NCBI GenBank assembly: GCA_036583965.1
Contig: JAZBQD010000031.1
Span: forward strand, 1,341,481 to 1,405,480
Length of the DNA: 64,000 bases
Direction of reading: 5' to 3'
Origin: Prunella strophiata
Lineage: Eukaryota; Chordata; Aves; Passeriformes; Prunellidae
Part shown: piece after piece, positions 36,546 through 46,142 of the stretch
Layout of the letters: each line of letters starts with the position of its first letter
Numbering within the stretch: the first letter of the stretch is position 1
Notes under the pieces: generated by a model
What the model saw: only the letters and a program-made list of their open reading frames with translations
Databases searched by the model: none
What the model was told of the DNA's origin: nothing
Made by a program: the position numbers and the translations under genes

Positions 36546-38782
36546 TGCCACTGTGTTTTTTCACTCAGCTGTTTTGCCATCTGAGAAAAGAGGCTTTGTC
36601 AGGAAATTCTCAGCCCCACTCACGTGCAAGGGAATAAATAAATTTAGGGATGTCTGTAAATCCAGAATTTTCCTCCATCTCCTTTCCTCATTTTTGTTTA
36701 GAATTCCTCTCAGGAGAGGTAATAGATTTGCTTAAATCTGCCCTGAGGAGTTGCTGCTTGTTGGATGTAATTATTCCATCTTAAAGAGAAAAAACAAAAC
36801 AAAACAAAGGTGGAGATAAAACCAGATTTTCCATATTAATCACCTGAGATGGAGCAAATCTGAGTTAGGAGCTGGGTTTTATTCACAGGCAAATGGAATT
36901 TTATTTTCCCTAATTAAAATCAGAACATTGCTGAGCACAGAATTGCAGTGTTTCCTAGCAATGATAAAGGGAATTTTTAGGAAAAAAAAAAAAATATATA
37001 TATATATATTTAAGGAGCAGCCTTGAATTGTGGTTATTTAGGAAGATCTTTTCCCAGTGACTCTTTAATTGTGATTAAAGCAGCAACAAAAGCTGAGTGA
37101 ATATATGATAATGGTTAATTTATTATATTAATAACAAGATACCTCTTTATTTATTATATTTATATTAATATTAATATATGCTCTTTACCCTCAAAACTGA
37201 ATATTGCAGCACCTGTGGTGGGAAATCCATCACCCAAAACCAGATTTGTCTTTTCCTTTTAATAAATTCAAGGAAATTGCTTGGGATTTGCATTTGGAAA
37301 TGTATTTTTACTTGTGGTTTGTTTTATTTATTTTTTGTGTTTTTAACGGTGCTTCTGAAGTCACTACATATAATCTGAATTATTTTAGAATATCACTTGT
37401 GCTCAAAAATGAGCAACACCTGGGTCTATTTCTCATTTTCACCAAAGCTGATAAGTATCAAAAACTGATCAGAAATCTCAAAACTGATAAGAAATCTCAA
37501 AATTGATGAGCTGTGTCCAAATCAGGGCAATGCTTTGGCCAACTTATGTTACTCCCTGTGTTTAAAATTTGGGAATTGTCTTATTTTGCTTTATTTTATA
37601 GGCTTGCATTATTTTATAGGTTTAACAACTTGATTTTAATGTATGAAAATACTTCAATTTCTCCTCCTGAAGCAGTTTGGGAGGAGTTTTGAGTAGAAAT
37701 AAGTCATTAATAACTCTTGTTACTCTATTTCAATACATATCATCAGTGTAGTATTACACTGTATATATACAGTATTAAAATTTTCTCAGTTGATGGAATA
37801 ACCCTGACCCCAAATAACTTTTCAAAGACTCAGGGATGTATTTTTTAGGAACTTCCAAAGTTAAAATTCTTGGAGAAAAATGGATTTTTGATGGGTTTGG
37901 CGTGGTAAGGTAAATCTGGGCTATTATTAACTTCCAGGGTGGGTAAGTTTCCCCCAAAATAGCTGTTCCCCATGAAGATGGTAACTTTACAAACTTATTT
38001 AGCAGTGTCTTATTTATTAATTTTTCTTATTATTTAATCTATATTATATTTTATTTATTTATTTATTTAGACTTATTTATTTTAGCTTGGGTTAGCTTTG
38101 AAGCTGTTACCTCCAGTCGTGGTTCGATAAAAGCAAAAGCAAGATTTTAATAATAATAATACCAATAATAATAATAATACCAATAATAATAATAATTTAC
38201 TTGCAATGACAAATCCTACCACATTTGAGTGGAAAACAAATTGTGAGTGAAATCCTCAGAGCCACGGCAGTGATGGAAACACTTTTGAAAGCGAGGCCGG
38301 ATCGGATTCCCTTTGGTCTTTCCCTTGCTGTTCCCATTTCCAGCCAAAGCATGGGTTAATTTGAATTTCATTGCTTTTTTATCCTGAGGGAAATATCAAA
38401 TAATTGGTGTTTGTGCCCCAGAGCAGAGGGACAGGTGCTGTGGTTGGGTTTTTCCCCCCACACACACATTAATTTGTACTTTTGCACGTTTCTGTGGGAA
38501 GAGGCCGCCGGTCGCTGTCAGGAAAAAAGCAGCTGTGATTGATCATTTGGGGGCAGGAGGGGAAAATATTCAGGAATTAGTTAGGTCAGCATTTCAGTGA
38601 GCAGTGTGCCCAGGGAGCAGCCCTGGTTTTCCCTGGAGAAAGGTGGGAATTGGTGTTTTTAACCTCCTTTCTGAGCACCTGCCCACCGCGTCTCCCGCGA
38701 GGGAAGCGCTCGCTGAGGATTCTTGGGTTCACTGAGGGAAAACTTTTCTCCCAGCAGCTGGGAGGGAAGAAATGGGCTGCAG
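36546..38782. other. FZD3 intron with a possible conserved non-coding block
   Basis: No gene. Simple (AAT)n with CCAATAAT interruptions lies at 38146-38199. The segment 38220-38720 is non-repetitive with several CpGs. It carries TGATTGAT at 38536-38543, the consensus for PBX-HOX heterodimers. Its function is unproven. Confidence 0.4.
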
Positions 38783-38873
38783 AAATAACTTGATTTCATC
38801 TGTGAAAATAACTTGATTTCATCTGTGAAAATAACTTGATTTCATCTGTGAAAATAACTTGATTTCATCTGTG
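38783..38873. repeat. 23-bp repeat, four near-perfect copies
   Basis: AAATAACTTGATTTCATCTG plus TGA repeats four times with essentially no divergence, implying recent duplication. Confidence 0.95.
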
Positions 38874-38999
38874 ATCTTTGCATCTGACAGAACTTGCCGG
38901 GTGAGGCCTCCTGGGATGTGTCTGAGCAGCTCCGAGCGCGGCGCAGCCCCAGTCCTGCATCTCCTCTGAGCTGTGGGTGGCTCTGAGAGCAAAAATCCG

Positions 39000-39890
39000 C
39001 AGGGAAATCCTTCCCTGGGATGGAATTCCCACAGAATCCGCGGGGAAATCCTTCCCTGGGATGGAATTCCCAGAGAATCCGTGGGGAAATCCTTCCCTGG
39101 GATGGAATTCCCAGAGAATCCGCGGGGAAATCCTTCCCTGGGATGGAATTCCCAGAGAATCCGTGGGGAAATCCTTCCCTGGGGTGGAATTCCCAGAGAA
39201 TCCGCAGGGAAATCCTTCCCTGGGGTGGAATTCCCAGAGAAATCCTTCCCTGGGATGGAATTCCCAGAGAAATCCTTCCCTGGGGTGGAATTCCCAGAGA
39301 ATCCGTGGGGAAATCCTTCCCTGGGGTGGAATTCCCAGAGAATCCGTGGGGAAATCCTTCCCTGGGATGGAATTCCCAGAGAATCCGTGGGGAAATCCTT
39401 CCCTGGGGTGGAATTCCCAGGGAAATCCTTCCCTGGGATGGAATTCCCAGAGAATCCGCAGGGAAATCCTTCCCTGGGGTGGAATTCCCAGAGAATCCGT
39501 GGGGAAATCCTTCCCTGGGGTGGAATTCCCAGAGAATCCGCGGGGAAATCCTTCCCTGGGATGGAATTCCCAGGAATCCGCGGGGAAATCCTTCCCTGGG
39601 ATGGAATTCCCAGAGAATCCGCGGGGAAATCCTTCCCTGGGGTGGAATTCCCAGAGAATCCGTGGGGAAATCCTTCCCTGGGGTGGAATTCCCAGAGAAT
39701 CCGTGGGGAAATCCTTCCCTGGGATGGAATTCCCAGGGAAATCCTTCCCTGGGATGGAATTCCCAGAGAATCCGTGGGGAAATCCTCCCTGGGGATGGAA
39801 TCCCAGAGAATCCGTGGGGGAATCCTTCCCTGGGGTGGAATTCCCAGGGAAATCCTTCCCTGGGGTGGATTCCCAGAGAATCGTGGGGAA
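39000..39890. repeat. 41-bp minisatellite probably derived from CR1, truncated by a gap
   Basis: About 20 copies of GGGGAAATCCTTCCCTGGGA then TGGAATTCCCAGAGAATCCG, with A/G and CGCGG/CGTGG/CGCAG variants. Some copies lack the 'gaatccg' part and are about 30 bp. The order of words matches the CR1 3' region seen at 6305-6365 ('gaaattcctccctg ... ggaattcccagagaatttgtgg') with about 15 bp deleted. The array ends at the Ns, so the copy number is a minimum. Confidence 0.93.
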
Positions 39891-40390
39891 NNNNNNNNNN
39901 NNNNNNNNNNNNNNNNNNNNNNNNNNNNNNNNNNNNNNNNNNNNNNNNNNNNNNNNNNNNNNNNNNNNNNNNNNNNNNNNNNNNNNNNNNNNNNNNNNNN
40001 NNNNNNNNNNNNNNNNNNNNNNNNNNNNNNNNNNNNNNNNNNNNNNNNNNNNNNNNNNNNNNNNNNNNNNNNNNNNNNNNNNNNNNNNNNNNNNNNNNNN
40101 NNNNNNNNNNNNNNNNNNNNNNNNNNNNNNNNNNNNNNNNNNNNNNNNNNNNNNNNNNNNNNNNNNNNNNNNNNNNNNNNNNNNNNNNNNNNNNNNNNNN
40201 NNNNNNNNNNNNNNNNNNNNNNNNNNNNNNNNNNNNNNNNNNNNNNNNNNNNNNNNNNNNNNNNNNNNNNNNNNNNNNNNNNNNNNNNNNNNNNNNNNNN
40301 NNNNNNNNNNNNNNNNNNNNNNNNNNNNNNNNNNNNNNNNNNNNNNNNNNNNNNNNNNNNNNNNNNNNNNNNNNNNNNNNNNNNNNNNNN
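39891..40390. other. Assembly gap of 500 Ns
   Basis: Exactly 500 N, a size typical of a placeholder rather than a measured gap. The left flank is the 41-bp array. The right flank is the head of an interspersed 23-bp-repeat element. Real length and content are unknown. Confidence 1.
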
Positions 40391-41413
40391 GCTGGAGGTC
40401 GAGGCTCAGAGCGTTCCCCTTGTGAGAACTTGTTAGACACACAAATAGAGAGGTCTGTAGTTATAGAAATGTATGGATTGATGGATTTGAAATGTATGGA
40501 TTGAGGGATTTGAAATGTGTGGATTGAGGGACTGGAAATGTATGGATTGAGGGACTGGAAATGTATGGATTAATGGATTTGAAATGTGTGGATTGAGGGA
40601 CTGGAAATGTGTGGATTGAGGGACTGGAAATGTATGGATTAATGGATTTGAAATGTATGGATTGAGGGATTTGAAATGTGTGGATTGAGGGATTTGAAAT
40701 GTGTGGATTGAGGGACTGGAAATGTATGGATTGAGGGACTGGAAATGTATGGATTGAGGGACTGGAAATGTATGGATTGATGGATTTGAAATGTATGGAA
40801 TTATAGACTGGAAATGTATGGATTGAGGGACTGGAAATGTGTGGATTGAGGAACTGGAAATGTGTGGGTTGATGGACTGGAAATGTGTGGATTGAGGGAC
40901 TGGAAATGTATGGATTGATGGTCTGGAAATGTGTGGATTGATGGATTGGAAATGTATGGATTGAGGGACTAGAAATGTATGGATTGAGGGACTGGAAATG
41001 TGTGGATTGAGAGACTGGAAATGTGTCGATTGATGGATTGGAAATGTATGGATTGATGGATATGAAATGTATGGAATAATGGATTTGAAATGTGTGGATT
41101 GAGGGACTGGAAATGTATGGATTGAGGGACTGGAAATGTATGGATTGAGGGTCTGGAAATGTATGGATTGAGGAACTGGAAATGTGTGGATTAATGGATT
41201 TGAAATGTATTGATTGGGGAACTGGAAATGTATGAATTGAGGGACTGGAAATGTATGGATTGATGGATTTGAAATGTGTGGATTGATGGAACTGGAAATG
41301 TGTGGATTAATGGATTTGAAATGTATTGATTGGGGAACTGGAAATGTAAGGATTGAGGGTGTGGAAATGTATGGATTGAGGGTCTGGAAATGTATGGATT
41401 GAGGGACTGGATG
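40391..41413 (+). repeat. Interspersed unit: conserved head plus 23-bp minisatellite
   Basis: A head of about 75 bp (GCTGGAGGTCGAGGCTCAGA, GCGTTCCCCTTGTGAGAACT, TGTTAGACACACAAATAGAG) is followed by about 40 copies of a 23-bp unit, AAATGTATGGATTGAGGGAC plus TGG. GATGGATTTG and GTGTGG variants are common. It closes at 'gggactggatgt'. The same head, core and closing words occur in reverse complement at 60503-60925, so this is a discrete duplicated unit. Its left edge touches the gap, so the head may be longer. Confidence 0.9.
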
Positions 41414-42234
41414 TGGCCTGGTGGCCTCTTCCAGGCGTGCTCTGGCAGTTCTCTCCCTGGAGGTTCAGTTTTCGAGCCAGGTTATCAGTGCCTGGCACCC
41501 CCTGGGTGTTTGTTGTGCAGATGCCCCACGGGCCTTCCTGGAAGGAAAAATCTTTGTCTTCTTTCCCACACAAACCCTTTGGGTATGAAAACTAAATTTC
41601 CAAAAATTTTTTTGGAAAAATTGATCATGTGAAGGTTTTCAGGTTCAGCTGATCTCCCTGAAGAGAGAAAGCTTGGCTGGGTTGATAAGAACCAGGCTCT
41701 TGTACCTGGCCAGAGCCTTGAATTCCTGAGGGAGGGAGACAGGAAACCCTCCAAGGAGTGAAGGACCAGTGCTGAGCATCCATGGAGCTCCCACTGGCAT
41801 TTCCCCAGGAGCAGCCACAGCACCTGGTCCTGCACAGGTTAATCCCACCAAAGGAACCACTCCTTCTGATTTGCAGGCTAGGAAACGTTCCAGGATTATT
41901 CAGGGCAAGGACAAAAGAGCAGAAATACAAACAAAGGCCAGGACCCCACAGCAGCTGAGCTTTTTGTCTGGGCCCTGCAGAGCTCTGGTCATGCTCCATG
42001 GAGCCAGGGAACAAAGGAGCCCTGACCATGTTTGCTTTGGCTCAGGGCAGGCAGGGGTGGTGTAAATGTGTTCATAAACCACTGGTGAGCCAGAAATGGG
42101 TGTCAGAGCTCAGCACATCCCCCTGGCTGCCCTGGGTGGCTCCAGCCCCTGGCAGGGGCTCAGAGCCCTTGGCACAGAGCCCAAGACCCCTGTGCCTTTG
42201 ATCCTGAGCCATGGAAACAATCACCAACCTTAGA
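41414..42234. other. FZD3 intron, unclassified, possibly retroelement-derived
   Basis: No exon recognised. The right part, from about 42190 ('tgcctttgatcctgagccat', 'ggaaacaatcaccaacctta'), reads into the LTR-like segment and may belong to the same element. No reverse transcriptase or gag-like ORF is visible. Confidence 0.4.
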
Positions 42235-42622
42235 TCAAGAGTTACAAACCACACAAATTAAGTAGAGTAATAATAAGTTTCTCACAGGGTGAAAATGTAG
42301 AATTTTAGGAGTTTTTAGAATAAGGGTTTGGGGGGTCAAGATGGAGGAGTTTGGGTGTGTTCTGTCCTTCTTTCTCCTTCTTCACAGCCTCCATCTTCTG
42401 GGTGATGGTGGCACTTTTGGATTGGCTTAGAGTAGAGTTGGACTGTGTAACATGGGTGATGGGTATTGGAAAATAACTGTAAATAATGTACAGGTAGTTT
42501 TTAGTGTAAAAAGATAACACTGCCCCAGAGGTGGGCAGTGTGCTTGGGACTGACCTGCTGAACAGACCTGGGCTGGGCAGGGAGAAAATCTGTTAGATAA
42601 GAAATAATAAACTGTTACTGTG
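42235..42622 (+). mobile_element. LTR-like sequence, sense, with poly(A) signal
   Basis: Wording such as 'gtcaagatggaggagtttgg', 'cagcctccatcttctgggtg', 'taactgtaaataatgtacag' and 'aagaaataataaactgttac' resembles LTRs of songbird endogenous retroviruses as I recall them. AATAAA at 42606-42611 sits near the right end with T/G-rich sequence after it, as in an LTR R/U5 region. Edges are approximate and no internal retroviral coding sequence is present. A search against an avian repeat library would settle the family. Confidence 0.55.
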
Positions 42623-42880
42623 GCGCACAAATGACACAACGCAGACAGCAGCTCTTTGCAAGGTGTGAGAGAGCAAAAAGAGGAAGTTTATTGAATCTGA
42701 CTCCATTTATAGTTTTCTGAAATCCCAGTGTCATTGGAGGGTGACAGTGCCACCTCCTCAATGCCACTGGACAACCCAACAGTCCATCAAGTTGCTCTTC
42801 CTCCATAGAGGAATGCAAAACAATAAGTTATTTACAAAAAGTGTGTGAGAAAGTTCTGCACAAGAATGTAAACATCAGAA
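42623..42880 (-). mobile_element. Solo-LTR-like sequence, antisense
   Basis: Read on the minus strand it has a TATAAA box (complement of 42706-42711) and an AATAAA signal (complement of 42687-42692) 14-20 nt further on. That is the compact promoter and poly(A) layout of an avian LTR. Possible TG and CA ends lie near 42877 and 42623, giving about 255 bp. There is no internal region, so a solo LTR is likely. It ends about 190 bp upstream of the FZD3 exon at 43072. Confidence 0.5.
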
Positions 42881-43071
42881 GGCTTTAGAGAAACTTGAAA
42901 AATCAGGGCGACAATAAACAACCTTGGAAACTGCACAAGAAGCTCCTGACTCCTCCTTTGGTTTTGGGTGAGAACACAGAGACTCTCAAACACATCGGGG
43001 CCATCTCAGCTCCTGAGAGACCGCGACAGACGGGCAGGAGAATCTTCCTTCTCTCCCTCTTCTCTCCCCAG

Positions 43072-43220
43072 GTCACTCAGATGAGCCGCCCAGACCTGAT
43101 TTTGTTCCTCATGAAGTACCTGATGGCCTTGGTGGTGGGCATCCCCTCGGTGTTCTGGGTTGGAAGCAAGAAGACCTGTTTTGAGTGGGCCAGCTTCTTC
43201 CACGGGCGCAGGAAAAAGGA
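43072..43220 (+). CDS. FZD3: FZD3 exon: third extracellular loop end, TM7 and KTxxxW motif
   Basis: This 149-bp exon encodes about residues 469-517 plus two bases of Glu518. It starts [20 protein letters not shown], giving the seventh membrane helix ([20 protein letters not shown]). Next is the cytoplasmic KTCFEW at about 502-507. KTxxxW is the conserved Frizzled motif just after TM7 needed for Dishevelled recruitment. The exon ends HGRRKKE. The acceptor is CTCTCCCCAG and the donor GA/GTGAGC. If the donor is not used, the next codon in frame is TGA at 43222-43224. A retained intron would therefore end the receptor just after KKE, without its cytoplasmic tail. The flanks are unusual: LTR-like DNA upstream and an ATGG array downstream. 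Confidence 0.98.
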
Positions 43221-43291
43221 GTGAGCACGGATATTGTACAGAGGAACCCTGGGAGGGAGTTTGGGCTGGGTTTTCATGGAGGCAAAGGCAG

Positions 43292-45093
43292 GGATGGATG
43301 GATGGATGGATGGATGGATGGATGGATGGATGGATGGATGGATGGATGATGGATGGATGGATGATGGATGGATGGATGGATGGATGGATGAGGATGGATG
43401 ATGGATGGATGGATGAGGATGGATGGATGATGATGGATGGATGGATGGATGGATGAGGATGGATGATGGATGGATGGATGATGGAGGGAGGGATGGATGG
43501 ATGCGAGGATGGATGGATGATGGAGGATGGAGGATAGGAGGGATGGATGAGATGGAAGGATGGATGGATGATGGATGGATGGATGGATGGATGGATGGAT
43601 GGATGGAGATGGATGGAGGATGGATGGAGGATGGATGGATGGAGTGGATGATGTGGGATGGATTGGATGATGGACGGATGGATGGATGGAGGGATGGTAT
43701 GGTAGATGGATGATGGATGAGGGAGGATGGAGGATGGATGATGGAATGGATGGAGGATGATGGATGGAGATGGATGGATGGATGTGATGGATGGATGGAT
43801 GGATGGATGGATGGATTGATGCTGATGGATGGATGGATGGATGATGATGGAGGATGGATGGATGGATGATGGAGATGGATGGATGGATGATGGATGGATG
43901 GATGGATGGATGGATGGTGGATGGATTGGATGGATGGAATGGATGATGGATGATGATGGATGGATGGATGATGGATGGATGGATGGATGGATGGATGGAT
44001 GGATGGATGATGGATGGATGGATGGATGGATGGATGGATGATGGATGGATGGATGGATGGATGGATGGATGGATGGATGGATGGATGGATGGATGATGGA
44101 TGGATGATGGATGGATGGATGGATGATGGATGGATGGATGGATGGATGGATGGATGGATGATGGATGATGGATGGATGGATGGATGGATGGATGGATGGA
44201 TGGATGATGGATTGGATGGATGATGATGGATGGATGGATGATGAAGGATGATGGATGAGGATGATGGATGGGGATGATGGATGGATGGATGGATGGATGG
44301 ATGGATGATGGATGGATGATGGATGATGGATGGATGTGGATGGATGGCTGGATGATGGATGGTGATGGATGGGATGGATGGATGGATGATGGATGGATGA
44401 TGATGGATGATGGATGATGGTGGATGGATGGATGGAGATGGATGGATGGATGATGGATGGATGGATGATGGATGGATGATGATGGATGATGGATGGATGG
44501 ATGATGGATGGATGATGGATGGATGGATGGATGATGGATGATGGATGGATGATGATGGATGGATGGATGATGGATGGATGGATGGATGGATGGATGGATG
44601 GATGATGGATGGATGGATGGATGGATGGATGAGGATGGATGGATGGATGATGGATGGATGGATGATGGATGGATGGATGATGGATGGATGGATGATGGAT
44701 GGATGGATGGATGATGGATGATGGATGGATGGATGGATGATGGATGGATGATGATGGATGGATGGATGATGATGGATGGATGGATGGATGGATGGATGAT
44801 GGATGGATGGATGATGGATGATGGATGGATGGATGGATGGATGGATGGATGATGGATGGTTGGATGATGGATGATGGATGGATGGATGATGGATGGATGG
44901 ATGGATGGATGATGATGGATGGATGGATGGATGGATGGATGGATGGATGATGGATGGATGGATGGATGGATGGATGGATGGATGGATGATGGATGGATGA
45001 TGGATGGATGATGGATGATGATGGATGGATGGATGGATGGATGGATGATGGATGGATGATGGATGGATGGATGATGGATGGATGGATGGATGG
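43292..45093. repeat. 1.8-kb (GGAT)n array with GAT interruptions
   Basis: GGAT tetranucleotides are broken at intervals by GATGAT, giving longer units such as ATGGATGGATGATGG. Rarer breaks (GAGG, GGAGGGAGGG, ATTGG) cluster between 43400 and 43820. The more regular right part suggests later expansion. It starts about 70 bp after the FZD3 donor. The long Ile-His-Pro-Ser and Met-Asp-Gly-Trp ORFs are artefacts. Confidence 0.98.
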
Positions 45094-45646
45094 GAGGAAA
45101 ATCACTACCCAGAATGGAGCAAGGAAGGACAAAGCAGGCAACAGCTCAAAAAATTCCTTATTTCTCCCTAAATATTCTTTGTTCCCAGAATGAAATCTAC
45201 ATTTGTCCATCTTCAAAATGTTTTTAACAAGAATTAAAAGTCAAATAAACACTGCAGCTACTCTGCCTCTTACTGAGAGGTGGAAGGGAAACTTTTTATT
45301 TATAAAGGTGCATCTAGCCAACTGCATCAGAGCTTTAAATTGAAATTAAATGCAGGTTCCTCTCACGGTGGTTGCAGTTGAAAGCATTTGTCTCTGCTTT
45401 TAATCTTCCTTATGCATTGGTGCTGAAGAGCAGCTTGATAAAGAGACAATGAGAATTTCTTGGAGCTTCTGTAAGGTCGAAATTAATTTAGATTAAGGTT
45501 GGCATCGATTTAGTGGTAGCCATGGGTAGGTGCTTTCCTAATGAATATTGTCCTTTAAGATGTTTTAAAACACATCCACAAAGACAGAAGGCTTTTGGTA
45601 ACTCCTCCTGAAAGGGGGCTTTTGGTCCATCCTTCAGGGATTCAAA

Positions 45647-45762
45647 TGAAATGAAATGAAATGAAATGAAATGAAATGAAATGAAATGAAATATAAAATA
45701 AAATAAAATAAATTAAAATAAAATAAAATAAAATAAAATAAAATAAAATAAAATAAAATAAC
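45647..45762. repeat. (GAAAT)n then (AAAAT)n pentanucleotide repeats
   Basis: Nine or so copies of GAAAT, then about 14 copies of AAAAT with one interruption. They end about 130 bp before the acceptor at 45893. Confidence 0.97.
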
Positions 45763-45892
45763 CACAGAGGGGGGTAAAATAACCACACAGCGCTTCAAAG
45801 CCAGGCAGACAGGGCCATTGTAATGCAAATGACGGTGGTTAGTAGATGCTTTCACACGGCACTCATTAACGCTAATTGCTCCCACCCCTCAG

Positions 45893-46126
45893 AGTGGTCA
45901 ACGAGAGCCGGCAGGTGCTGCAGGAGCCGGACTTCGCGCAGTCGCTGCTGAGGGACCCCAACACGCCCATCATCCGCAAGTCGCGGGGCACCTCCACGCA
46001 GGGCACCTCCACGCACGCCTCGTCCACGCAGCTGGCCGTGCTGGACGAGCAGAGGAGCAAGGCGGGCAGCGTGCACAGCAAGGGCAGCAGCTACCACGGC
46101 AGCCTGCACCGCTCGCGGGACGGACG
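45893..46126 (+). CDS. FZD3: FZD3 exon: proximal cytoplasmic tail
   Basis: This 234-bp exon completes Glu518 and encodes about residues 519-595 plus two bases of Arg596. It begins VVNESRQVLQEPDFAQSLLR and continues DPNTPIIRKSRGTSTQGTST, a Ser/Thr-rich cytoplasmic region ending SLHRSRDGR. This is the FZD3-type tail and matches FZD3 rather than FZD6. The acceptor is CCACCCCTCAG. The donor CG/GTACCG is weak: it matches the GT but not the usual GTRAGT. Phase agrees with the next exon (CG/G TAC ACT), so the junction is firm. If not spliced, the frame runs 37 codons further, into LTR-derived repeat, to a stop ending at 46238. Confidence 0.97.
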
Positions 46127-46142
46127 GTACCGGGCACGGGGA

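Larger units (their letters stand above)
24336..43071 (+). other. FZD3: FZD3 intron (18.7 kb), more than half tandem repeats
   Basis: Phase-0 intron with GTGAGC donor and TCTCTCCCCAG acceptor. It contains, in order, a 14-15-bp array, the 6.3-kb mosaic array, several smaller arrays, a 41-bp array, an assembly gap, a 23-bp array with conserved head, and LTR-like sequences. Listed repeats plus the gap make up about 10.6 kb of it. Confidence 0.95.
43221..45892 (+). other. FZD3: FZD3 intron (2.7 kb), two-thirds ATGG repeat
   Basis: Phase-2 intron with GTGAGC donor and CCCACCCCTCAG acceptor. It consists of the 1.8-kb ATGG array, a short unique stretch (45095-45640) and AAATG/AAAAT simple repeats. 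Confidence 0.95.

Noticed and set aside
43006..45216. 736-codon antisense ORF of Ile/His/Pro/Ser
   Set aside because: Reverse complement of the GGAT array; no biological sequence complexity.
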